This document shows, piece after piece, positions 50,396 to 58,105 of a DNA stretch of 64,000 nucleotides. Below the pieces are notes generated by a model. It was not told where the DNA came from. It was given only the letters and a program-made list of their open reading frames with translations, and ran no database searches. The stretch's first letter is position 1; each line of letters begins with the position of its first letter. Source of the DNA: Thermoplasmatales archaeon (GTDB lineage Archaea; Thermoplasmatota; Thermoplasmata; Methanomassiliicoccales; Methanomethylophilaceae); the NCBI GenBank assembly GCA_012515075.1, contig JAAYZC010000003.1:1-64000 (forward strand). The letters are read 5' to 3'. The translations under genes were made by a program, and so were the position numbers.

Positions 50396-51808
50396 TCATT
50401 TCTTCACAGGCGCGCGGCGTTTCTTGACCACCGGGGCGATCTCCTCGGCGGGGACGCCCGCCTTCAACAGGAACCCCCTGGCCGTATCCTCGAACTCCGC
50501 GGCCCGGGCCTTCGCCTGCTCCTCATCCTTGGATTCGGAGAATATCCTGAATATGGTCTCCGTGCCGGAAGGCCGTGCCAGCACCCATCCGTTGTCGAAG
50601 AGGACTTTGAGCCCGTCCGTTATGTCCGTCCTGTAATCCGGGCTGTATTTCGTCTTTATATGGTCCATGAGGGGCTGCTTGTGCTCGTTGGGGCAGTATA
50701 TCTTCCTCTTGTCCGTATAGTAAACCGGGAAAGAGGACAGCTGCGTGTGCAGGGGGCCGTTCTTGGCGACGCACTCAAGCATCTTGGCGGCTGCCAGAGC
50801 CCCGTCGCGGCAGTACTGATGTTCTGCGAAGATCAGCCCGCCGTTCTCCTCGCCGCCGAACCCTGCTTCGTACTCCATCATCTTCCTGGCGACAATCGGC
50901 GATCCGACCGCCGTGTACTTTATTATTCCTCCGGCCTCGTTCACCACATCCTCCACCAGCGAGGAGGAGCTCACCGGAGTGACCACCTTCCCCTTCTTCT
51001 TGGAGAGCTCGAACTTGGCTATGAGGGCGAGGCTCTTGTCCCCGCTCACGTACCTTCCCTGCGAGGTGACGAAGACGCAACGGTCCGCGTCCCCGTCATG
51101 CGCTATGCCAAGATTGGATTTGGTGGCCTTGGTCAGGGACATGAGGTTCTTGAGATTCTCCTCCGTTGGCTCGCTGAGATGTCCCGGGAACTCCCCCTGC
51201 GCGTTGGCGTTGAGGGTGGTCACCCCCACCCCCAGCTTCTTCATGAGAAGCGGGGAGGTCTCATAGGAGGCTCCGTTTGCGCAATCGAGGCATACACGGA
51301 GCCTGGCGTTGCGTATGGCCTCGGAATCGACGCATCCTATCACTGCATCGATGTACACGTCGCCTGCGGAGTAGACCCTCTCCATCCCCCCCGTCTGATT
51401 CCAGGGCCTGTTGGGGATTTCCGAGAAGAAGAACTCCTCTATCCTCTCCTCGTCCCGCCGGCTGGCCTCGGTGCCGTCCGCGGCTATGCACTTTATGCCG
51501 TTGTATTCGGGAGGATTGTGGGATGCGGTTATCATCACGCCGCCCATTATGCCCTCATGTGTCTTGACGAAGTACTGTATGGCGGGGGTCGGCAGGACGC
51601 CCAGGTCCAGCACGTCGCATCCCACAGCCATCATCCCGGACATCACTGCTGTTTTCACCATCTCGGCGGACGTCCGGGTGTCGGTGGCTATAGCCACTGC
51701 GCCTCCCATGTGAGTGCCTATGGCCTTGCCCATCTGAAGCGCCAGCTGGGAGGTCATGTCTTTGTTTATGACTCCGCGCACCCCGTTGGTGCCGAAAAGC
51801 CGTGTCAC
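50396..51808 (-). CDS. glmM: Phosphoglucosamine mutase/phosphohexomutase
   Basis: The 470-residue protein has RLFGTNGVRG, the phosphoserine loop MITASHNPPEYNG (Ser96), metal loop AHDGDADRCVF and EENGGLIFAEH, and RPSGTETIFRIFSE. Archaeal members act on glucosamine or mannose phosphates for cell-surface sugars. The GTG at 51808 follows GGAGGTC and the upstream DUF47 stop. The LIFAEHQYCRDG segment and length fit GlmM. Confidence 0.9.
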   Translation of the reverse strand: MTRLFGTNGVRGVINKDMTSQLALQMGKAIGTHMGGAVAIATDTRTSAEMVKTAVMSGMMAVGCDVLDLGVLPTPAIQYFVKTHEGIMGGVMITASHNPPEYNGIKCIAADGTEASRRDEERIEEFFFSEIPNRPWNQTGGMERVYSAGDVYIDAVIGCVDSEAIRNARLRVCLDCANGASYETSPLLMKKLGVGVTTLNANAQGEFPGHLSEPTEENLKNLMSLTKATKSNLGIAHDGDADRCVFVTSQGRYVSGDKSLALIAKFELSKKKGKVVTPVSSSSLVEDVVNEAGGIIKYTAVGSPIVARKMMEYEAGFGGEENGGLIFAEHQYCRDGALAAAKMLECVAKNGPLHTQLSSFPVYYTDKRKIYCPNEHKQPLMDHIKTKYSPDYRTDITDGLKVLFDNGWVLARPSGTETIFRIFSESKDEEQAKARAAEFEDTARGFLLKAGVPAEEIAPVVKKRRAPVKK

Positions 51809-51809
51809 C

Positions 51810-52487
51810 TCACGACCTCCTTGATACGATGAGGATCGATATAGTATCCGCACACTGCTTGCAGGTGTCGGCGGCCATCTCCAGGGCCTCTATTATGCTG
51901 CGCGTCAGGACTATGCCCTTGGTGTCCATGTCGGAAGTCAGGATGCATTTGAGCACTTTGAAGTAGAGGCCGTCTATGATCCTCTCCTGGTCCTTTATCG
52001 CATCCACCAGCCTGAGGGTCTCGTTGCGTTCCCCGCCCATGGACTCTATGGCCTTCAGTAGCATCTTGACCTGCACCACCAGTTCCGCCGTGGCCTTGTT
52101 TATGTTCTCCCAGACCTCCCGAGGTACTTCGGCATCGATGTCGCATATCATCTGCACGTAGAGCCCCGCCTCCTTCGCCCAATCCGCTATCGTATCGGAC
52201 TTCTTGACGAAGTGCAGCAGGTCCTCCCGCTCCTGGGGAGGGAGCTCCCCGGTGGACATCTCGGCGCAGAGGCGGTCCTCTATGCGGTCGGCCTCCCTTT
52301 CGCTGACGATCAGACGTTCAACGCATTTGGATGCCTCGGCCCTGTTCCCGTTGGCCATGGCCGAGATCGCCTTATCCACCTCGGTCACCACGTCCGAAAT
52401 AACGAGGGCGTGCCCCCTGGTGCCGCTCTGCACTAGGTCCCCCTTCCTCCTGGAGAACCAATCCAACATGTTCTTCATATCACTCAA
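51810..52487 (-). CDS. DUF47 (PhoU-like) protein
   Basis: The 225-residue all-helical protein matches DUF47/TIGR00153 relatives of PhoU, including the repeated SEREADRIEDRL and KDQERIIDGLYFKVLKCIL segments that bind metal clusters in PhoU. Such proteins usually accompany phosphate or other anion transporters. It overlaps the ABC ATPase gene upstream (TTGAGTGA); ATG at 52478 is an alternative start. It may regulate the transporter. Confidence 0.82.
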   Translation of the reverse strand: MSDMKNMLDWFSRRKGDLVQSGTRGHALVISDVVTEVDKAISAMANGNRAEASKCVERLIVSEREADRIEDRLCAEMSTGELPPQEREDLLHFVKKSDTIADWAKEAGLYVQMICDIDAEVPREVWENINKATAELVVQVKMLLKAIESMGGERNETLRLVDAIKDQERIIDGLYFKVLKCILTSDMDTKGIVLTRSIIEALEMAADTCKQCADTISILIVSRRS

Positions 52488-53562
52488 GCCTAATCGCCTC
52501 CTCTAGACCCTCCGAAGGCCTTGCGAACACCAATGTCGCTTTCTTGTTGAAAACGAGGAAGACCTCGTCTCCCAACTCGGGGATGTCATCGTCCGCCGGA
52601 ATATTATACTCTATGTAATCATCAGTGGCCGACAGGGTGCGTATCCTCCAATACGTGCCCATGAAAACCACGTTCCTGACCGTCGCCGGCAGGCCGTCGC
52701 TGGCGGTGTAGACGTGCTCGGGGCGCACCGATATCACGACGGGGTCCCCCACGTTGAATTTGGATTTTGCGACCCTCACTATCGTGTCGTTCCTCAGACG
52801 CACGGTGGTCTTGCCGGTCTTGGTCTTGCCCACCACGGTACATTCCAGGAAGTTCGTCTCTCCCACGAAGTACGCGGAGAATATGGTCTCGGGGCGCCTG
52901 TACATGTCGAGGGGAGTTGATGTCTCGGCTATACCGCCGTTCCTCATGAGTATCATCCTGTCGGACACGGACATGGCCTCCTCCTGGTCGTGGGTCACAT
53001 GGAGGACCGTTATGCCCAGCTTCTTCACGAGCCTCCTGATCTCATATCTGAGCTCCATCCGGACCCTGGCATCAAGCGCGGACAGGGGTTCGTCCAGCAT
53101 CAGCATCTTGGATCCCGAGGCCAGGGCCCTGGCTATCGCCACCTTCTGCTGCTCCCCCCCGGAGATCTCGTTCGGCATCATGCCTGCGCGTTCCAGCATA
53201 TTCACCAGCTCCAGGTATTGCCTGGAGGTCCCGGTCACGGCCTCCGAGTCCAGGTCCCTCACCCTTGGACCGTAACCCACGTTGTCGGATATCGTCATGT
53301 GCGGGAACAGGGCTATGTTCTGGAACACGTATCCGGTGTCGCGGTCCTCGATGGGTACATCCGTCACATCCTCCCCGTCCACGAAGACCCTGCCCTCTGT
53401 GGGCCTCAGTATGCCCGAGACGATCTTTATAAGAGTGGTCTTGCCACAACCGGACGGACCCAGGATGGTCACGTACTCCCCCTTGTCTATCGTCATGCTT
53501 ATGTCTTTCACGGCGTAGAGGTCACCGAACTTGACGGAAACATGGTCCAGTTTGATCTTCAT
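52480..53562 (-). CDS. ABC importer ATPase with TOBE domain, first
   Basis: The 360-residue protein has Walker A GPSGCGKTT, signature SGGEQQKVAIARAL, Walker B MLMLDEPLSALD and a C-terminal TOBE-like domain (VISVRPEHVYTASDG). It belongs to the CUT1/PotA/FbpC group that drives uptake of polyamines, ferric iron, thiamine or similar solutes. It lies 1 nt after the second ATPase gene; the two probably form a heterodimer. Confidence 0.88.
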   Translation of the reverse strand: MKIKLDHVSVKFGDLYAVKDISMTIDKGEYVTILGPSGCGKTTLIKIVSGILRPTEGRVFVDGEDVTDVPIEDRDTGYVFQNIALFPHMTISDNVGYGPRVRDLDSEAVTGTSRQYLELVNMLERAGMMPNEISGGEQQKVAIARALASGSKMLMLDEPLSALDARVRMELRYEIRRLVKKLGITVLHVTHDQEEAMSVSDRMILMRNGGIAETSTPLDMYRRPETIFSAYFVGETNFLECTVVGKTKTGKTTVRLRNDTIVRVAKSKFNVGDPVVISVRPEHVYTASDGLPATVRNVVFMGTYWRIRTLSATDDYIEYNIPADDDIPELGDEVFLVFNKKATLVFARPSEGLEEAIRLE

Positions 53563-53563
53563 T

Positions 53564-54733
53564 TCAATCCAACCTCAGCTCGTCCTTGATTCCGTTCTCC
53601 GGGTAGGGGAACACCGAGGCCTTGGAGGGGCTCCATGTTACCTCCACCTCCTCCCCTACATCGTAATCGTCGTATTTCCTGTTGGGAAGCTTCGACGATA
53701 TCAGTCCCAGGCCCGGGACGTCGATCTCCACGGTTATGGTCGCCCCCTCGTACAGTATACGGTCTATCCTCCCTCTGAAGGAGAAATCCAACACGGGCTT
53801 TGGTTTGGGGATCTTCTGTATCGGCTCTATCCTCTTCGCCTCTGGTTCCGGAGGCTTCTCCGCTTTCACGTGGCTTATCTTGGTGTTGCCTATCTTCACG
53901 GCCACCAGCACCTTCGTCCCCGGCTCGTATCCCGGATCCCTGGCCAGAACCGTTATGCCTTCTCCGGCGGATATCCTGGAGGTGCCGTTACCGGCGTAAA
54001 CCAAGGTACCCTCGAATATGTTGGACCTTCCCACGAAATTGGCCACGAAAGGCGTGGCAGGATTCTCGAAGACCTCCTGCGGGGCCCCTATCTGCACGAA
54101 CCGCCCATCCCTGATCACGGCTATCCTGTCGGCCATCTCCAGGGCCTCGTCCTGATCGTGGGTGACGTGGATGGAGGTCAGCCCCATGGATTTGGCCAAG
54201 GATTTGAGCTCCTTGCGCAGCTCGAGCCTCAGCCTCGCATCGAGCGCCCTTAGGGGCTCGTCCAGAAGGAGCACTTTGGAGCCTGACGCCAGGGCCCTGG
54301 CGAGGGCCACCCTCTGCTGCTGCCCACCGCTGAGCTCGTTGGGCAGCCTGGACCCCCGGCCCTCCATATGGGTCATGCCCAGCATGTTCCTTACAAGCTG
54401 CTGGCAGCTCTCCTCGTCCCACCCTTTCAGCCTGGGCCCGAACAGAACGTTGTCCTCGACGTTGACCCTTGGGAAGAGAGAATAGCTCTGCGTGAGCATG
54501 GTGGCCTCTCTTTCATCCACCGGCATATCGGTCACATCCTTCCCGTCGAAGTATATGCGTCCTTCGTCCGGCGAGGTCAGGCCGCAGATGATCCTCATGC
54601 AGGTCGTCTTCCCTGCTCCCGTGGGGCCCAGTATGCACAGGTATTCCCCATCCGCTATATCGAGGGTCAGACCGTTGGCGCCGACGGTGTCGCCGAACAT
54701 CTTGGATATGTTCTCTAGGCGTATCTCAGGCAC
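53564..54733 (-). CDS. ABC importer ATPase with TOBE domain, second
   Basis: The 389-residue protein has GPTGAGKTT, LSGGQQQRVALARAL and LLLDEPLRALDARLRLEL, then a longer C-terminal TOBE-type region with a proline/lysine insert (about 300-335). GTG start overlaps the permease stop by eight bases. It diverges from its partner, which suggests unequal roles in a heterodimer. Confidence 0.88.
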   Translation of the reverse strand: MPEIRLENISKMFGDTVGANGLTLDIADGEYLCILGPTGAGKTTCMRIICGLTSPDEGRIYFDGKDVTDMPVDEREATMLTQSYSLFPRVNVEDNVLFGPRLKGWDEESCQQLVRNMLGMTHMEGRGSRLPNELSGGQQQRVALARALASGSKVLLLDEPLRALDARLRLELRKELKSLAKSMGLTSIHVTHDQDEALEMADRIAVIRDGRFVQIGAPQEVFENPATPFVANFVGRSNIFEGTLVYAGNGTSRISAGEGITVLARDPGYEPGTKVLVAVKIGNTKISHVKAEKPPEPEAKRIEPIQKIPKPKPVLDFSFRGRIDRILYEGATITVEIDVPGLGLISSKLPNRKYDDYDVGEEVEVTWSPSKASVFPYPENGIKDELRLD

Positions 54734-56357
54734 CTTGCTTCCTCCTCCCTGTAAGATACCTCACACCGAACATCAGGATGAAACAGATCACGATCAGAAT
54801 CATTGCCGCCACCGCCCCCTGGTAGTATTGACCCTGCTCAATGAGGTCCATTATGTAGACGGGGACGGTGACTACATCCTTGGATATGGATATGGTCGCG
54901 CCGGTCTCGCCCAGGCTCCGCGTGAAGGCCAATATGGCCCCCGCTATGACGGAGGACTGCACTATCGGCAGCAGGACCTTGGAGAAGGCCCTGAAAGGTT
55001 TGGCTCCCAGTGTCCTGGCCACCTCCTCGTAGGATGGATCCACCTCCGATATGGCGCCGGTTATGTTCCTTACCACAAGAGGGTACGTGAAAGATATGTG
55101 GCCCAGGGTGACCAGGAAGAAGGCGGCGCCCGCCGGCAGATTGAAACTTCCCCAGAACATGCTTAGAGAGAGTCCCAGCACCGTGGTGGGTATTATCAGC
55201 GGTATGTTGACAAGGTTGTCCAGAAGAACGCCCAGGCGGGTGTTCCCGTTCCGGGCTATGTAAATCGCCATCGGTATACCGAAGACTATGTTGAAAACGA
55301 CAGCGATTCCAGCTATCGCGAAGGATATGCCTATGGCGCCGAAAAGGGAGTTCAGGTCCGCCACGCCAGATGGTGCGGTCAGGTACGCGAATATGTAGAA
55401 AGAGGGCAGTATGACGATGACGAAGAGGAAGACGAAGGTGAGTATGTCCTTCGAGCGGGCCGCCAGCCCTTTGCTGAGCCTCCTCTCCCATACGGGCCAT
55501 ACCTTGGTCCAGGGCAGCCTGAGCCTGTTCATCATGTATTTCGCTACCAGGAGGAGTGCCACGGCCAACACTATCATTATCACGCTCACGACTATCAGCG
55601 CGCCCGTGGGATCCGCCCCTGGGAGGTCCTTCATGTACTTTATGAAGGTCGGGCCCGTGAAGAAGGAGGAGCTCACGCCCAGCATCTGCAACGCTATGTA
55701 CGTGCCCCCGGTCTCGCTCAGGGACCTGGCGAAACAGAGGATGAACCCAGTGACCAGCCCCGCCCTGAAGAGCGGGAGCGTTATCGTCCTGACGGCAGTC
55801 AGACGCGAGGCCCCCAGGGTCATGCCGGCGGTCTCGAAGCTGGGGTCTATCTGGTCCAATATGCCTGCCAGCGAACGGACCATGTACGGGAACGTGAATA
55901 CCGTGTGGAGCAGTATCACGATGAGATAGGGGCTCATCACGAGCCCGAGCCCGGGTATTGCCACGCCCTCGGGGGCGCCCCAGAACATCACCACGGATAT
56001 GCCCACCGCAGCCGTGGGGAACGCCAGAGGCATGTCTATAAGGGTGTCCAGGTACCTCTTCCCCCTGAAGCTCCTCCTGACGAGTATCCACGCCATTGGC
56101 AGGCCCACCACGATGTCCAGGATAGTCACTATCAGGGCTATGCTGAAGGAGTTGGACACCGCCCCCCATATCATGCCAGTCATGGTGGGGTCCCCGAGCA
56201 CCTCCGAGACGGACTCCCACTCTATGACGGCCTCCAGCAGGACGAAGACGGCCGGTATTATTATCAGAGTTAGGAATATTATAAGAGCGGCGGAGAACCA
56301 TCCCTTCCTTATCCTGGGACTGCTGGATAAATCATCTATCCTTTTGAAGATGGACAT
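54726..56357 (-). CDS. Fused double-domain ABC permease
   Basis: The 543-residue protein has about 12 membrane helices and two BPD_transp_1 domains, each with its EAA-type loop (about 170-220, ETAGMTLGASRLTAVRTITLP; and 430-470, EEVARTLGAKPFRAFSKVLLP). Fused permeases of this size are known for ferric iron and thiamine importers. No periplasmic binding protein gene is present in this operon. GTTTTATAGG within a large inverted repeat is its TATA region. Confidence 0.88.
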   Translation of the reverse strand: MSIFKRIDDLSSSPRIRKGWFSAALIIFLTLIIIPAVFVLLEAVIEWESVSEVLGDPTMTGMIWGAVSNSFSIALIVTILDIVVGLPMAWILVRRSFRGKRYLDTLIDMPLAFPTAAVGISVVMFWGAPEGVAIPGLGLVMSPYLIVILLHTVFTFPYMVRSLAGILDQIDPSFETAGMTLGASRLTAVRTITLPLFRAGLVTGFILCFARSLSETGGTYIALQMLGVSSSFFTGPTFIKYMKDLPGADPTGALIVVSVIMIVLAVALLLVAKYMMNRLRLPWTKVWPVWERRLSKGLAARSKDILTFVFLFVIVILPSFYIFAYLTAPSGVADLNSLFGAIGISFAIAGIAVVFNIVFGIPMAIYIARNGNTRLGVLLDNLVNIPLIIPTTVLGLSLSMFWGSFNLPAGAAFFLVTLGHISFTYPLVVRNITGAISEVDPSYEEVARTLGAKPFRAFSKVLLPIVQSSVIAGAILAFTRSLGETGATISISKDVVTVPVYIMDLIEQGQYYQGAVAAMILIVICFILMFGVRYLTGRRKQGA

Positions 56358-56380
56358 GATCAGGCCGCCTGAAAGTGTTA

Positions 56381-56416
56381 CGGCGCGACCCTATAAAACC
56401 GTTTAGGGACGCGCCG
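56381..56416. promoter_or_regulatory. 13-bp inverted repeat around the ABC operon TATA box
   Basis: Arms 56381-56393 (CGGCGCGACCCTA) and 56404-56416 (TAGGGACGCGCCG) are inverted copies with a single mismatch, around a 10-nt loop that holds the TATA-like element of the permease gene. It can be an operator; it could also fold at the end of the Sm-like gene transcript, which stops at 56446, and act as terminator. Confidence 0.6.
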
Positions 56417-56445
56417 GTGGATCGATCACAGAAGTGAAGGCTCGA

Positions 56446-56664
56446 TCAGATTATCGATATGCTGACCACGTTGTTGCCGCGGAGGACCACCGAGCCGAGA
56501 CGCCTCTGCTCCTGGTTGGCCGTGCGCTCCTCGGTGTCCTCCAGGACCATGTTCATGTACTCATCGAATCCGGCGAGCTTTCCCTCAAGGACCCTGTTGT
56601 CCTTGAGGAGGAGCGACACGCGCTTGTCTATTGACTTTTCCAGTAAAGCGATGGGCATGACCAT
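56446..56664 (-). CDS. Sm-like archaeal protein (LSm)
   Basis: The 72-residue protein has the Sm1 pattern VSLLLKDNRVLEGKLAGFDEYMNMVLEDTEE and the Sm2 pattern VVLRGNNVVSISI. It forms a ring that binds U-rich RNA. ATTTATATCG lies about 25 nt before the ATG at 56664; ATG at 56658 is also possible. A leaderless message is likely. Confidence 0.93.
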   Translation of the reverse strand: MVMPIALLEKSIDKRVSLLLKDNRVLEGKLAGFDEYMNMVLEDTEERTANQEQRRLGSVVLRGNNVVSISII

Positions 56665-56727
56665 ATAAATCAGGACTGCTAACCGCGGTGGACGATATAA
56701 ATGTTGGTATAAGCGCGGATTGCGGGG

Positions 56728-57228
56728 TCATCCATCCCGGGAGTTCCTCTCGATCCAGGTGCGGATGTCCTCTTTCCTTGTGCTGCCTATGCCGAAATAC
56801 TCCGCGAACTTCTTCGTGGTGGTCAGCTCAAGGGTCTGGCCGGACCTCTTCCCGGAGACGAACCCCGACTCCATGAGGGCCTTAACATCGTCATACGTCC
56901 TGGATCCCCTGGTGCGGAACAGATCCGACTGCAACACGGGCTGGTTGTACGCTATGGTGCTTAAGGTCTTCCGGAGCGCCGCCGGGAGCTCGGACTCGCC
57001 GAACCTGTCCGCATATTCCGCGTATTCGGGACGGAGCATCATCCTGTAATCCCGGCCCAGTTTGGCGATCATGATCGCGGAGTCCCTCTGCCCGTACGCC
57101 CTGATTAGATCGAACAGGGCCAGCCTGACCTCCTCCACCGGCGAATCCAGCTTTCCCGCGATGTCCTGGATGCTGAGGCTCTCGGCGCTGGAATACAGCA
57201 ATGCCTCCACAGCGCCTTTGACGGACAC
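56728..57228 (-). CDS. scpB: Segregation and condensation protein ScpB
   Basis: The 166-residue protein has tandem winged-helix domains with the family start VEALLYSSAESLSIQDIAGKL and RTRGSRTYDDVKALMESGFVS. It binds ScpA in the SMC complex. It follows scpA by one base. The C-terminal tail is short compared with bacterial ScpB, as is usual in archaea. Confidence 0.9.
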   Translation of the reverse strand: MSVKGAVEALLYSSAESLSIQDIAGKLDSPVEEVRLALFDLIRAYGQRDSAIMIAKLGRDYRMMLRPEYAEYADRFGESELPAALRKTLSTIAYNQPVLQSDLFRTRGSRTYDDVKALMESGFVSGKRSGQTLELTTTKKFAEYFGIGSTRKEDIRTWIERNSRDG

Positions 57229-57229
57229 C

Positions 57230-58105
57230 TCAGATCACCGCCTCGGTGACCCTCTGCCCGGGGGATGTATCCTCCACCTTGCCGGACATCCAGTCGAGCT
57301 TTATCTCAACGAAGATCTCCCCGTAAGGGAGCACGTCCTGCCAGACCGCGAGCTTGCCGTTCCTGACCAAATGGAGCACGGATACGAACGTCCTTATATT
57401 CTCAGTGATGTCCCCGGTGTAGAGGTCGGACATGGTTATCGCCCCGGTGCCGAGCTTCTGTATCCTGGACCAGACGCCTTCCACGACCTTCTCGTCGTCC
57501 TCGTCGTGGGCCTTGTTGTCGAACCTCCTGTCCGCGGGCCGGGGCGCTGCCCTCTGCCTCTCCCTCTCCTCCCGGACCGCGATCTCCTCCCTTGCCTCCT
57601 CGAACGCGTTCAGGAGTTCTATCATCGTGACGGGGCGGGTCGGTTCCCTGCGGTAGGTCTCCCTGAGCTCGACCTCCGGCACGAAGAGCCTCTCCCCGGG
57701 ATCCTCCCACTCGGGGGCCTCCTCGAAGGGGGCGGGCTCCGGACCCTCGACCTTCGTGAGCGTGCGGTCTGACTGCATCCTGAGTACCTTCCAAGCCATC
57801 AGTATCAGCTTACCCGCCACTATCATGTCGAACGTGTTCTCCTCGACCTTCGTGCCGTACAGGCGCACGAACTCGCGGATGTCTATCTCCCAGGGATCGA
57901 GTTCGTTCTCCAGTACAAGACTGAAAACCGACCTAACGGCCTCATCCACAGGGTCCTGGAGCCTTTCCCCGGACCTCTCCTCCCTGAGTATGCCAAGGTA
58001 CCTGTCGATCCTGCCGCTGTCCGCGGAGTCATCGATCAGCGCCTTGTGGAACAGCAGATGCTGCTCCATGTCATTCACCGTCATAGTGTTCCCATCCATT
58101 TTCAT
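57230..58105 (-). CDS. scpA: Segregation and condensation protein ScpA (kleisin)
   Basis: The 291-residue protein has the N-terminal helical SMC-head binding region, including VLENELDPWEIDIREFVRLY, an acidic/proline-rich middle with RPADRRFDNKAHDEDDE, and a C-terminal winged helix (VSVLHLVRNGKLAVWQ...FVEIKL). It bridges the two SMC heads. ATG overlaps the smc stop (ATGA). A second ATG eight codons later is possible. Confidence 0.9.
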   Translation of the reverse strand: MKMDGNTMTVNDMEQHLLFHKALIDDSADSGRIDRYLGILREERSGERLQDPVDEAVRSVFSLVLENELDPWEIDIREFVRLYGTKVEENTFDMIVAGKLILMAWKVLRMQSDRTLTKVEGPEPAPFEEAPEWEDPGERLFVPEVELRETYRREPTRPVTMIELLNAFEEAREEIAVREERERQRAAPRPADRRFDNKAHDEDDEKVVEGVWSRIQKLGTGAITMSDLYTGDITENIRTFVSVLHLVRNGKLAVWQDVLPYGEIFVEIKLDWMSGKVEDTSPGQRVTEAVI

